From Ruminococcus difficilis (GTDB lineage Bacteria > Bacillota_A > Clostridia > Oscillospirales > Acutalibacteraceae): a stretch of DNA of 64,000 nucleotides. The notes beneath the pieces are model-generated. The model saw nothing but the letters and a program-made list of their open reading frames with translations. It was not told the DNA's origin and ran no database searches. Both the position numbers and the translations under genes were made by a program. Positions 52,216-61,639 of the stretch are shown here, in pieces. Location of the stretch: assembly GCF_016680995.1 (NCBI RefSeq), contig NZ_JAEQMG010000040.1:170926-234925 (forward strand), given 5' to 3'. Positions within the stretch are counted from its first letter, which is position 1. Every line of letters begins with the position of its first letter.

Positions 52216-52456
52216 GGTTCCCTTTGGTAAGGGAGATTCCCCTGCTAGGGGAAATGTCCGCAACGCGGACAAAAGGGTCTGCTGCCTCCGCTAGGAGGGC
52301 TCAAACCGATAAAGTGACTGAGAGATTGCATAGTTGTCTGATCGGACATGTGTCCGCAAGTAACCCGATTAAAGGGTTGCCGATGTAATCGGCGATCAAT
52401 ACAATCCCTCTGAGTCGGAACAAGTTCCGACCCACCTCCCTTTACCAAAGGGAGGC
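52216..52456. mobile_element. Type-C hairpin element with diverged nested module
   Basis: The plus-strand left end GGTTCCCTTTGGTAAGGGAG is split by ATTCCCCTGCTAGGGGAAAT, GTCCGCAACGCGGAC ... GCCTCCGCTAGGAGG before AGTGACTGAGAGATTGCATA. The right end is CAATCCCTCTGAGTCGGAAC, CCCACCTCCCTTTACC, AAAGGGAGGC. The nested block is a diverged, reversed copy of that in the other elements. It fills the gap between xpt and the transpeptidase gene. Confidence 0.75.
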
Positions 52457-52464
52457 TCATTTTC

Positions 52465-53037
52465 TTAGTGTATGAACTCGATCGTGTTATTATCCATGCT
52501 CTTGATGCGGGCGAGGGATTCGACCCTCACGCCCATGTCGCGGATCATTTGACCGCCCTGCTGATAGGCTTTTTCGATGATGATGCCCGCGCCCACGATG
52601 GTCGCGCCCGCGTCGCGGATCAGGCTGATGAGTCCCTGCATGGCGGAGCCCATCGCGAGGAAGTCGTCGATGATCAGCACCTTATCCTCGGGCTTCAAAA
52701 AGTCCTTGGACACGATGATGTCATAGCTGCGTTTATGCGTGAACGATTCCACCTTGGAGGTGTAAACGTCGTTGGCGATGTTGATGGTCTTGTTCTTCTT
52801 GGCGAATAACACCGGCACATGGAACTCCTGCGCGACGATACACGCGATGCCGATACCGCTTGCCTCGATGGTGAGGATCTTGGTGATCTCTTCGCCCTCG
52901 TACAGGCGCTTGAATTCCTTGGCGAGTTCGGCGATAAAGTCGACGTCGATCTGATGGTTGACAAAGCTGTCTACCTTCAATACGTTGCCCTCGCGCACGA
53001 TACCGTCTTTTAAGATTCTGTCTTCCAATAATTTCAT
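52465..53037 (-). CDS. xpt: Xanthine phosphoribosyltransferase
   Basis: This 190-residue purine salvage enzyme makes XMP from xanthine and PRPP. MKLLEDRILKDGIVREGNVL and KVDSFVNHQIDVDFIAEL open the protein as in B. subtilis Xpt. SGIGIACIVAQEF and VLIIDDFLAMGSAMQGLISL (PRPP motif DDFLAMGSA) are diagnostic. It suits the xanthine formed by guanine deaminase at 25708. Its leader lacks the purine riboswitch often found before xpt. A promoter and an inverted repeat over its -10 are present. Confidence 0.95.
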   Translation of the reverse strand: MKLLEDRILKDGIVREGNVLKVDSFVNHQIDVDFIAELAKEFKRLYEGEEITKILTIEASGIGIACIVAQEFHVPVLFAKKNKTINIANDVYTSKVESFTHKRSYDIIVSKDFLKPEDKVLIIDDFLAMGSAMQGLISLIRDAGATIVGAGIIIEKAYQQGGQMIRDMGVRVESLARIKSMDNNTIEFIH

Positions 53038-53136
53038 GTGCTTTCCCCCAAGACCTTTGCCGTTGTATGCCGCATCGATCCGATGATCTATCCGGCATGA
53101 AAAACTGTTGTCATAAAAACCTATATATAGATTTTT

Positions 53137-53174
53137 GTAATATAGATATTACTACATTTTGTGACGGGTTGCAA
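53137..53174 (-). promoter_or_regulatory. Promoter of xpt with an inverted repeat over the -10
   Basis: On the minus strand TTGCAA (53169-53174) and TAATAT (53146-53151), 17-base spacer. GTAATAT/ATATTAC (53137-53152) forms an inverted repeat covering the -10, a possible operator. Confidence 0.6.
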
Positions 53175-53211
53175 GGGCTTTTGACAGGAAACGAAAAATT
53201 TAGCCGTTTTG

Positions 53212-53240
53212 TTGACCAAACCGCATAAATAAGCTATAAT
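53212..53240 (+). promoter_or_regulatory. Promoter of fhs
   Basis: TTGACC (53212-53217), 17 bases, TATAAT (53235-53240). Transcription would start about 15-20 bases before the riboswitch-like leader. Confidence 0.8.
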
Positions 53241-53261
53241 TAACTGTGGAATAATACCAAA

Positions 53262-53328
53262 TCAGGCGCGAAAAACTGGCGCCCGATGACCCCGGGAGCG
53301 GCAGATGGAACTTGCCCTCCTATGCAAT
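53262..53328 (+). ncRNA. ZTP (pfl-type) riboswitch, compact
   Basis: The leader contains GGCGCGAAAAACTGGCG, then CCCGGGAGCGGCA, then CCTCCTATGCA. These correspond in order to the conserved blocks of pfl/ZTP RNAs (G..CG.GACUGGCG, CCGGGGAGCG, CCGCCUGGGCA), the last matching at about 8 of 11 positions. fhs is among the genes most often controlled by this riboswitch, which senses ZMP/ZTP when formyl-folate is short. The 3' block is only about 8 bases from the ribosome site, so control may be of translation. Assignment is by eye, not by covariance model. Confidence 0.6.
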
Positions 53329-53346
53329 GATCGTTTGGAGATGATA

Positions 53347-55017
53347 GTGTTGACCGATATTGAGATCGCACAGAGCTGTGAGATGAAACCGATCTGGGAG
53401 ATCGCCGATACGGCGGGTATCCCCGAAGAATATGTCGAGTATTACGGAAAGTATAAAGCAAAGCTCAATCTGGACATCCTGAAGAAGGAGGACAGAGATA
53501 ACAGGCTCATCCTCGTGACCGCGATGACCCCTACTCCCGCGGGCGAGGGTAAAACGACAACCACCATCGGACTTGCCGACGGACTGCGCCGACTGGGCAA
53601 GAGCGCCAACGTCGCGCTGCGTGAGCCGTCACTCGGCCCGGTGTTCGGCATCAAGGGCGGCGCCGCGGGCGGCGGCTGGGCACAGGTCGTCCCGATGGAG
53701 GACATCAACCTGCATTTCACCGGCGATATGCACGCCATCGGCGCGGCGAACAACCTGCTTTCCGCGCTGATCGATAACCACATCTATCACGGCAACAGCC
53801 TGAACATCGACCCCCGCCGCATCACATGGAAGCGGTGTGTGGATATGAACGACCGCCAGCTGCGTTTTGTGACCGACGGTCTGGGCGGCAGAGTCAACGG
53901 CGTGCCGCGTGAGGACGGGTACGATATCACCGTCGCGTCCGAGGTCATGGCGATCCTCTGTCTTGCCGAATCCATCCGCGATCTGAAAGATCGCCTGTCG
54001 CGTATCATTATCGGCTATACCTTTGACGAAAAGCCCGTCACGGTGGGCGATCTCAAGGCGCAGGGCGCGATGACCGCCCTGCTCAAGGATGCGATCAAGC
54101 CGAATCTGGTGCAGACGCTGGAGGGTACTCCCGCCTTTGTCCACGGCGGCCCCTTCGCCAATATCGCCCACGGCTGTAACTCCGTGCTCGCGACCAAGGT
54201 GGCGCGTAAGCTCAGCGAATACACCATCACGGAAGCGGGCTTCGGCGCTGATCTCGGCGCGGAGAAATTCCTCGATATCAAGTGCCGTTACGCGGATATC
54301 AAGCCCGACGCGGTCGTGATCGTCGCAACCATCCGCGCGCTGAAAATGCACGGCGGCGTGGATAAAAAGAATCTTGCTCCCGAGAACTTAGAGGCGCTGG
54401 AAAAGGGTCTGCCGAATCTGCTGCGCCATGTCGATAATATCAAGAACGTCTACAAGCTGCCCAGCGTGGTCGCGATCAATCGCTTTCCGACCGATACCGA
54501 GGCGGAGATCGATATGGTCATCCGCCGCTGTAAGGAGCTGGGCGTGAACACCGTGCTCTCCAACGTATGGGCTGACGGCGGCGTCGGCGGCGTTGACCTC
54601 GCCGATGAGGTCATCCGCCTGTGCGACGAGGAATCGAATGAGGATTTCTCCTACCTTTACGACCTGGACGAACCGGTCGAAAAGAAGATCCGCGCGATCT
54701 GCAAGCGCGTGTACCGCGCCAGCCATGTGGCGTTCACAAAGAATGCCGAGAAGGAGATCCAACGCCTGACCTCGATGGGCTACGGCGGTCTGCCGATCTG
54801 TATCGCGAAAACGCAGTACAGCTTTTCGGATGAAGCGCATTTGATCGGCGCGCCCGAGGGCTTTGTCATCCATGTGCAGAATGTCCGTCTTTCTGCCGGC
54901 GCGGGCTTTATCGTCGCGCTGACCGGCGCGATCATGACGATGCCCGGTCTGCCGAAATCCCCCGCCGCCGAGAGGATCGACGTGAATGATGACGGCGTGA
55001 TCAGCGGGTTATTCTGA
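53347..55017 (+). CDS. fhs: Formate-tetrahydrofolate ligase
   Basis: This roughly 556-residue enzyme uses formate, ATP and THF to make 10-formyl-THF, which feeds purine synthesis. The likely start is GTG 53347, six bases after GGAG; ATG 53341 is the alternative. [20 protein letters not shown] is the P-loop, [20 protein letters not shown] and [20 protein letters not shown] the substrate region. [20 protein letters not shown] and [20 protein letters not shown] follow. The length and motifs match the family throughout. It has its own promoter and a ZTP-riboswitch-like leader. Confidence 0.95.
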   Translation: MLTDIEIAQSCEMKPIWEIADTAGIPEEYVEYYGKYKAKLNLDILKKEDRDNRLILVTAMTPTPAGEGKTTTTIGLADGLRRLGKSANVALREPSLGPVFGIKGGAAGGGWAQVVPMEDINLHFTGDMHAIGAANNLLSALIDNHIYHGNSLNIDPRRITWKRCVDMNDRQLRFVTDGLGGRVNGVPREDGYDITVASEVMAILCLAESIRDLKDRLSRIIIGYTFDEKPVTVGDLKAQGAMTALLKDAIKPNLVQTLEGTPAFVHGGPFANIAHGCNSVLATKVARKLSEYTITEAGFGADLGAEKFLDIKCRYADIKPDAVVIVATIRALKMHGGVDKKNLAPENLEALEKGLPNLLRHVDNIKNVYKLPSVVAINRFPTDTEAEIDMVIRRCKELGVNTVLSNVWADGGVGGVDLADEVIRLCDEESNEDFSYLYDLDEPVEKKIRAICKRVYRASHVAFTKNAEKEIQRLTSMGYGGLPICIAKTQYSFSDEAHLIGAPEGFVIHVQNVRLSAGAGFIVALTGAIMTMPGLPKSPAAERIDVNDDGVISGLF

Positions 55018-55236
55018 GGTGCTGTCCAAGAGCAGGGAAAACCTGCGATTGGCTTACAGCACCCATGCTCGTCGTCGCCTGTTGGACTCGGTAGGCATAT
55101 CCGGTTGGTATGCCTTGACCTCGTATCGCGGCTCCTCCTCTCCCCATAATCCGGGGAATTATGGGGTCCCCGATACTCCAAGAATCGGAGTAGGCGCTTA
55201 CGCCTGCGAACGATGATTGGCTGAGAGCTACTGCAT
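55016..55236. repeat. Type-G repeat, long form
   Basis: GAGGTGCTGTCCAAGAGCAG ... TCCCCATAATCCGGGGAATT ATGGGG ... GATTGGCTGAGAGCTACTGC. It starts at the fhs stop codon. Its right half is repeated in inverted orientation at 56018-56103, so the pseudouridine synthase gene lies between the two. Confidence 0.7.
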
Positions 55237-55240
55237 TTAG

Positions 55241-55951
55241 TTGGAAATTAGAAATGAGGAATTAGGAATTAATCATACAAGCCAAGTTGAGGGACAGAAA
55301 GAACCGACTGTTCTGTTCCGGGATGAATCGCTTCTTGTCGCGTACAAGCCTTACGGGGTGCTCAGTGAGTTTGACGCGCACAAGCCGAATATGCCGTCGT
55401 TGTTGAAGGATGAAGCGGGGTGCGATCCGGTCTATCCCGTCCACCGCCTCGACCGCACCACACAGGGCGTGATGGTGTATGCGCTGAGTGAGGACGCGGC
55501 ACGGCGTCTGAGCGCCATGATACAGCAGGGTCAACTCGAAAAAACCTACCTTGCCGTTGTCGAGGGTGTGCCGGAGGGATCGCAGGGGGAATACACCGAC
55601 CTGCTTTACTTTGACCGCCGCAAGAACAAAAGCTACGTCGTCAAGCGTGAGCGCAAGGGCGTCAAGCAGGCGCTCCTGCAATATGAAGTGCTCCAAACGA
55701 TCGAGCATGAGGGAAAGAAAATCTCCCTCTTGCGGATCCGCCTGATGACCGGCAGAACGCACCAGATCCGCGTGCAGTTCGCTTCACGAAAAACGCCCTT
55801 GGTCGGCGACCGACGCTACGGCAGTCATATCCCCGCCGATCACATCCAGCTCTGTTCGGCAAGGCTGAGCTTCACCCATCCGTTCACGGGCGAGGAACTG
55901 AGCTTTTCTTATGACCCGACGGACGGATACTTTAATCGATTTAATCTATAA
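55241..55951 (+). CDS. RluA-family pseudouridine synthase with repeat-derived N terminus
   Basis: The protein has 236 residues. The catalytic motif VHRLDRTTQGVMVYAL contains the Asp of the RluA/RluD family. VAYKPYGVLSEF, GRTHQIRVQFAS and GDRRYGSH are the other core motifs. It isomerises uridine in rRNA or tRNA. The only start codon available is a TTG at 55241 in a GAGGAATTAGGAATT repeat, with no ribosome site. The first dozen residues (EIRNEELGI) are repeat-derived. The original start may have been lost, but the enzyme domain is complete. Confidence 0.8.
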   Translation: MEIRNEELGINHTSQVEGQKEPTVLFRDESLLVAYKPYGVLSEFDAHKPNMPSLLKDEAGCDPVYPVHRLDRTTQGVMVYALSEDAARRLSAMIQQGQLEKTYLAVVEGVPEGSQGEYTDLLYFDRRKNKSYVVKRERKGVKQALLQYEVLQTIEHEGKKISLLRIRLMTGRTHQIRVQFASRKTPLVGDRRYGSHIPADHIQLCSARLSFTHPFTGEELSFSYDPTDGYFNRFNL

Positions 55952-55956
55952 CAAAA

Positions 55957-55998
55957 AACGCAGTTGAGTTTTACCCCCAACTGCGTTATTTTGTCTTT
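55957..55998 (+). terminator. Terminator of the pseudouridine synthase gene
   Basis: AACGCAGTTG (55957-55966) and CAACTGCGTT (55978-55987) form a perfect 10-bp stem followed by ATTTTGTCTTT. Confidence 0.8.
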
Positions 55999-56017
55999 GC
56001 GAGATATGTAGATTTTG

Positions 56018-56103
56018 CAGTAGCTCTCAGCCAATCATCGTTCGCAGGCGTAAGCGCCTACTCCGATTCTTGGAGTATCGGGGACCCCATAATTCCCCGG
56101 ATT
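56018..56103. repeat. Type-G repeat broken by the mobile element
   Basis: This is the inverted match of 55150-55234 (GCAGTAGCTCTCAGCCAATC ... ATAATTCCCCGGATTA). Identity with the intact copies stops at 56103, where the sequence becomes GGGTGGGGTCG instead of TGGGGAGAGG. This marks the junction with the integrated element. Confidence 0.75.
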
Positions 56104-56186
56104 AGGGTGGGGTCGTTAACGGAACATTTATATTATCTACTTGGTCGGAAGGCGTTTGCCCTCCGACCATTTTCATTATGCCGCGA

Positions 56187-57938
<1,752 letters not shown>

Positions 57939-58001
57939 TCACACCGAATAGGATACAAGCACACTATACCCTAAGTCGGCGGAAATATCCAGTGAAATAT
58001 C

Positions 58002-58202
58002 TTATTTCCCCTGAACTAATTTCATCAGCTTTTCCTCTGCCGAGGGAAGAGAGCAATCGGCGGTGCCGAGCGGTATCGCCGCCACGACAGGATAGCTCTT
58101 TCCGTCATTTTCGACCGACGATCCGATGTAGGTGTAGCGCATATCGTCGGGGATGGGTTCTTCTCTGTCATCCGCCTGTGTAATATAGTTTTTATCGTTC
58201 AT
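58002..58202 (-). CDS. Small protein, possibly TnpW-like
   Basis: The protein has 66 residues, with AAAGGAGATAGA before the ATG. RYTYIGSSVENDGKSYPVVA and EEKLMKLVQGK at the end recall the short TnpW proteins that accompany TnpX-like recombinases (a beta-hairpin then a helix with EKL..L). It is immediately upstream of the recombinase and on the same strand. The similarity is slight, and it may be an unrelated conserved accessory gene. Confidence 0.5.
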   Translation of the reverse strand: MNDKNYITQADDREEPIPDDMRYTYIGSSVENDGKSYPVVAAIPLGTADCSLPSAEEKLMKLVQGK

Positions 58203-58302
58203 TCTATCTCCTTTCGGAAAATCCCTATTTCTTTGTATGACAGCTCAAATATTGATGCCGTTAGCTTGTCATATTGAACAATTCTATGAGTTAATCTTTT
58301 AC

Positions 58303-58331
58303 TTGTAAAACCTCTCAACCTAAGCTAAAAT
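58303..58331 (+). promoter_or_regulatory. Promoter of the cargo gene
   Basis: TTGTAA (58303-58308), 17 bases, TAAAAT (58326-58331), 28 bases before the start codon. Confidence 0.6.
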
Positions 58332-58358
58332 ACACCAAACCGTGAAGGAGGTTTTATC

Positions 58359-59459
58359 ATGAAAATCAAATCTGTTTTATCTTTATCACTCTGTATGGCA
58401 ATGATGATGTCCGTTTCCGTCAAAGCTGAAAGCCGAATGTTAGGTGACGTCGACGGTGACGGCAAGATCAGTATCACCGACGCAACGGTCATTCAGCGAT
58501 ACACGGTCGGTATCAAGACGCCTGTCGCCGTTACTTCTTCTGTTGCCGACATTGACGGCGATCACGCCGTGACCGTGATGGACGCGTCACACCTGCAACG
58601 CCGGTTGGTGAATGTATCAGACAGCTATCCGATCTCAAAACCTGTCTACGAACCGTCTCCGACCGATCGGTATGTTACGGTAGAAGGCGTCACCTTCGAT
58701 TTGAAGAAGGTCCCGTTGGAGATCACGCTTACAGATAAAAGCGTTACATTGATGCTCTTGCCTAAGAGCGAGATTGATCCGCACGATATCACAGCGGTTG
58801 TCAATAATGGTCACTACATTAATCAGATCGACTACACTGACAGCCGTTTCAAGGAAAGTTACCTGATCGAAAAGGAAAACGGAATACTTCACGGCTACGA
58901 TTGCGAAGTGACCGACAGAGAGGATAATTCGCTCGCGTATGTTTACGCTCACTACAGGAGCGGACTGTACTTTCCTTTCCAGACAACGATCAGCTGCATC
59001 CGAGAAGCGCACGGGTGTTTCCCAATCGAGCTGTACTACAAAGGCAAACTGATCCGCCGAGTAAATGTCAAGGTCGACGTCGACCGTACTCCCGATGATA
59101 TTGAAAAGACATTACAGATCGTTCGGTCGGCAGAGAAAGCATGCTGGACTTCGTCCATGACTGACAGAGAAAAGATGAAAGCCTTTGCCGAATACATTCG
59201 GGATCACTACACATATGAGCAAATCATGTGCGTTAATGGAGCAGTTCTGACCGCTTTTGCTGCGCGAGATTTAGGGCTTGACTCCATGCTTCTGTATCCG
59301 GGTGGAGAAGCAACCCAGCACTGTGACCGCCATATCGTTACATATAATCTGTATACCAATACAGCCGTACCGGGCGGCCACTGCGCTTGCCTGGTTGAGT
59401 ATGACGATTGCACAATGCGCTATGATGTGCAGGGTGAGTTGTGTATCATCAAGGAATAA
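58359..59459 (+). CDS. Secreted dockerin protein with transglutaminase-like domain
   Basis: The protein has 366 residues with a signal peptide (KIKSVLSLSLCMAMMMSVSV, KAES). The dockerin is N-terminal (about 30-88): GDVDGDGKISITDATVIQRY and ADIDGDHAVTVMDASHLQRR. The C-terminal 110 residues fit a transglutaminase/protease-like fold: IRDHYTYEQIMCVNGAVLTA, GGHCACLVEYDDCTMRYDVQ, giving a possible Cys-His-Asp triad. It would be anchored to a cohesin and act on peptides outside the cell. It is the only gene of the element read rightwards and has its own promoter and terminator, as expected for cargo. Confidence 0.8.
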   Translation: MKIKSVLSLSLCMAMMMSVSVKAESRMLGDVDGDGKISITDATVIQRYTVGIKTPVAVTSSVADIDGDHAVTVMDASHLQRRLVNVSDSYPISKPVYEPSPTDRYVTVEGVTFDLKKVPLEITLTDKSVTLMLLPKSEIDPHDITAVVNNGHYINQIDYTDSRFKESYLIEKENGILHGYDCEVTDREDNSLAYVYAHYRSGLYFPFQTTISCIREAHGCFPIELYYKGKLIRRVNVKVDVDRTPDDIEKTLQIVRSAEKACWTSSMTDREKMKAFAEYIRDHYTYEQIMCVNGAVLTAFAARDLGLDSMLLYPGGEATQHCDRHIVTYNLYTNTAVPGGHCACLVEYDDCTMRYDVQGELCIIKE

Positions 59460-59484
59460 AAATGCTGATAAATCCACAAGAATC

Positions 59485-59508
59485 GCCGTCCTTCGGGACG
59501 GCTTTTCT
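59485..59508 (+). terminator. Terminator of the cargo gene
   Basis: GCCGTCC and GGACGGC close a TTCG tetraloop, followed by TTTTCT. Confidence 0.85.
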
Positions 59509-59535
59509 ATTTACACCCACTTAATCCGGACAGCG

Positions 59536-61056
59536 TTACATCGACTGACCCCAGCCCTGGCCTTCCTCTTCATCAAGGTCTTCATCATAATCGTCGCCGT
59601 ATTTCTCTCTGAGATATGCCTCATAATCCTCTTGGATTTTCTCTTCGGACGGCACATGAACACGGCGGAGCTTGGTCGGCTTTTTGTTCAGCAGGATGAC
59701 GTCAACGGTATCGAGGAGCGGTTCGAGCGAGAAATTCTCGGTCGGCTCTTCCTCTTCTTTCTCAGAAGCTCCTCCCGATTTCAGTCCGTGAGCGAGCTTC
59801 TTTTCATTGATTTTCTCTTGCTCCTTCTTCTCTCTGCGGACGGTTTTCCTGTTCAGAGCATCGAGCTTTTTCACGCAACCGTGCGCGATCTGCTTTGCAA
59901 GCTGAGAGATTAATCCGCCGATGTTGCTGTAATTTTCGGTCGGCAACTGTGTATAATCGATCGCCAAAGCCGCCTTGATAACGGCGTTTTTCAGCGAACG
60001 AAACGCGCCGTTATCCTCGAGAGGAACGTCGTCTTCCTGCAGGCTGTCGTGGTACATACTCAGCTTCTGACGGTTGACTTCACACCACTTTTGATACAGC
60101 TCTTTGATGCTCGTATCGTTGGCGAACTGAGCGATGGCATAGTCAACAAAACGCTTCACTTTCTTCGGTAAATAACCGTAAACCTTCTTGCCTTTACAGC
60201 CGTCCAACTCCTTTCTGAGCCGTCCCAAAAGCGCTAAATAATACATCTGAAAAGGACTTTCGGAGCGCATAGTTTCTTCTAATAAATCATTGACTTCGCT
60301 CTTCAAACGATTACGAATCTCCGTTTGATTTGTAAACATACGGAACATTTCACCGCGAAAAATATCGTTGGTGAGCACGCTGCGCATCTTCTCCATACCC
60401 TTCTTGCTGAGGTAGCCTTCGCCTGATTCTGAGAACACAAGCATATGGATATGCGGGTGATGATCCTTTTCGTGGAACGCAGCGTACCATTGAATATCCG
60501 AAGGTTCCATGTGATGGATCTGCGCGAGCTCATTGATATTTCTGCGTATCAAATGCTTCCACGCGTCGGCGTTATCATAGTGCAAACGCGCGGCGTCCTC
60601 CGCCTTTAAGCTGATGATATGATTCCAAACATTCCCCTTGCGATTCTCGACGGTCTTGACCGCTTCTTCGAGATTGATCGGCTCGTCCGTCTGAGAAAAC
60701 AGACCGTGAGAACCGATCTTTTCCACTCCCGGACGGTTTGCGATATACTTCAACAGCTCGGGAACATCGGCGAGATCATCGGCATGAGCGTCGAGCACCG
60801 CGTCAATGAATTCGCTCGCGCGGTAGCGAGTAGGCTCGTCGAGGAAAGCCCTGAGCTCAGGCATCTCAGCGACATCGGTAAAGGTAAAGATACATTTATC
60901 CATCAGCTCCTGCTGTGCTTTGGTATACGGATTGTTATCCTTCTTTCCGCGCTGTTTCTCTACGCCGTCGCGCGTAGCGATATAGCGGACGTATTTATCG
61001 ATATGATAGCTCTTCGGATTTTTATAATAATTCGTTTTAATGATCAGCTTCGGCAT
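59536..61056 (-). CDS. MobP/MobL-type relaxase
   Basis: It has about 506 residues. KLIIKTNYYKNPKSYHIDKY and VRYIATRDGVEK start the relaxase fold, and WYAAFHEKDHHPHIHMLVFS contains the three-histidine metal motif (HxxxHHPHIH). KYIANRPGVEK and HGLFSQTDEPINL match the MobP3-type relaxases of Clostridia elements. The charged C terminus (EKEEEEPTENFSLEP, DEDLDEEEG) probably binds partners. It nicks at oriT for conjugal mobilisation. Start at the ATG 61056; it overlaps the ribbon-helix-helix gene. Confidence 0.87.
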   Translation of the reverse strand: MPKLIIKTNYYKNPKSYHIDKYVRYIATRDGVEKQRGKKDNNPYTKAQQELMDKCIFTFTDVAEMPELRAFLDEPTRYRASEFIDAVLDAHADDLADVPELLKYIANRPGVEKIGSHGLFSQTDEPINLEEAVKTVENRKGNVWNHIISLKAEDAARLHYDNADAWKHLIRRNINELAQIHHMEPSDIQWYAAFHEKDHHPHIHMLVFSESGEGYLSKKGMEKMRSVLTNDIFRGEMFRMFTNQTEIRNRLKSEVNDLLEETMRSESPFQMYYLALLGRLRKELDGCKGKKVYGYLPKKVKRFVDYAIAQFANDTSIKELYQKWCEVNRQKLSMYHDSLQEDDVPLEDNGAFRSLKNAVIKAALAIDYTQLPTENYSNIGGLISQLAKQIAHGCVKKLDALNRKTVRREKKEQEKINEKKLAHGLKSGGASEKEEEEPTENFSLEPLLDTVDVILLNKKPTKLRRVHVPSEEKIQEDYEAYLREKYGDDYDEDLDEEEGQGWGQSM

Positions 61057-61450
61057 GATGATCACCGCCGTTCACATACTGTTCCAAGTGAATGATGCCG
61101 TTGTTCTCGGCGACTTCGCGCGCGGTCTGAGCGGTCAGACCTTCAAGATAGCTTCTCGGGATCTTGAAAGAATCCGCCAGAACGTGATTGATCTTCGACA
61201 GCTCTACGGCAGTCTTGAACAGCATTTCGGACACTCTCTGCTCGTAGCTGTACTGGATCTCCTTCATGGTATCGGTAATGATCGGAGAAAGATAGTCGGC
61301 GGACTTCTCCGAGAAGATATAACCGATATAAAACTCGACCGCGTTTCGGATGAATTCGCTCTCGGAACTTGCATCGGAAAGCTCCATCGCAGCGGTCATT
61401 TTCTTACTTAAATCCTCGTCAAGATAGGTATTGAATCTGTTCTTTTTCAT
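61037..61450 (-). CDS. Ribbon-helix-helix mobilisation accessory protein
   Basis: The protein has 137 residues after GGAGGTTTTAG. NRFNTYLDEDLSKKMTAAME and SSESEFIRNAVEFYIGYI form a ribbon-helix-helix DNA-binding domain in the first 45 residues. The rest is helical (TMKEIQYSYEQRVSEMLFKT). It overlaps the relaxase gene by 20 bases. In such pairs the small protein binds oriT and recruits the relaxase (MobC-like role, inferred). Confidence 0.75.
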   Translation of the reverse strand: MKKNRFNTYLDEDLSKKMTAAMELSDASSESEFIRNAVEFYIGYIFSEKSADYLSPIITDTMKEIQYSYEQRVSEMLFKTAVELSKINHVLADSFKIPRSYLEGLTAQTAREVAENNGIIHLEQYVNGGDHHAEADH

Positions 61451-61639
61451 CTAAAACCTCCAAATCGGGACGACCCTTTAGCAACCCACCTAAGGTAAAC
61501 CCCAAAGAACGGCGAAACGGTCGGCTCTGCCGTCCGATGTGATCGGCGGGGGAAGCCATGTAAGCGACCCCCGCTTTTACCTGCTCAAAATCGTTGGGTT
61601 TCAAACGCTGAAAAACCTCTCTGAATATGGTACGATGAT

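Noticed and set aside
53038..53145. Purine riboswitch in the xpt leader
   Set aside because: xpt often has one, but the conserved loop and junction words (such as ATATGG and TCTACC) are absent. Only simple hairpins and an inverted repeat are visible.
61419..61604. 61-codon minus-strand frame between the ATPase and ribbon-helix-helix genes
   Set aside because: It needs a TTG start, has no recognised domain and overlaps the next gene by 32 bases. A small real gene cannot be excluded.
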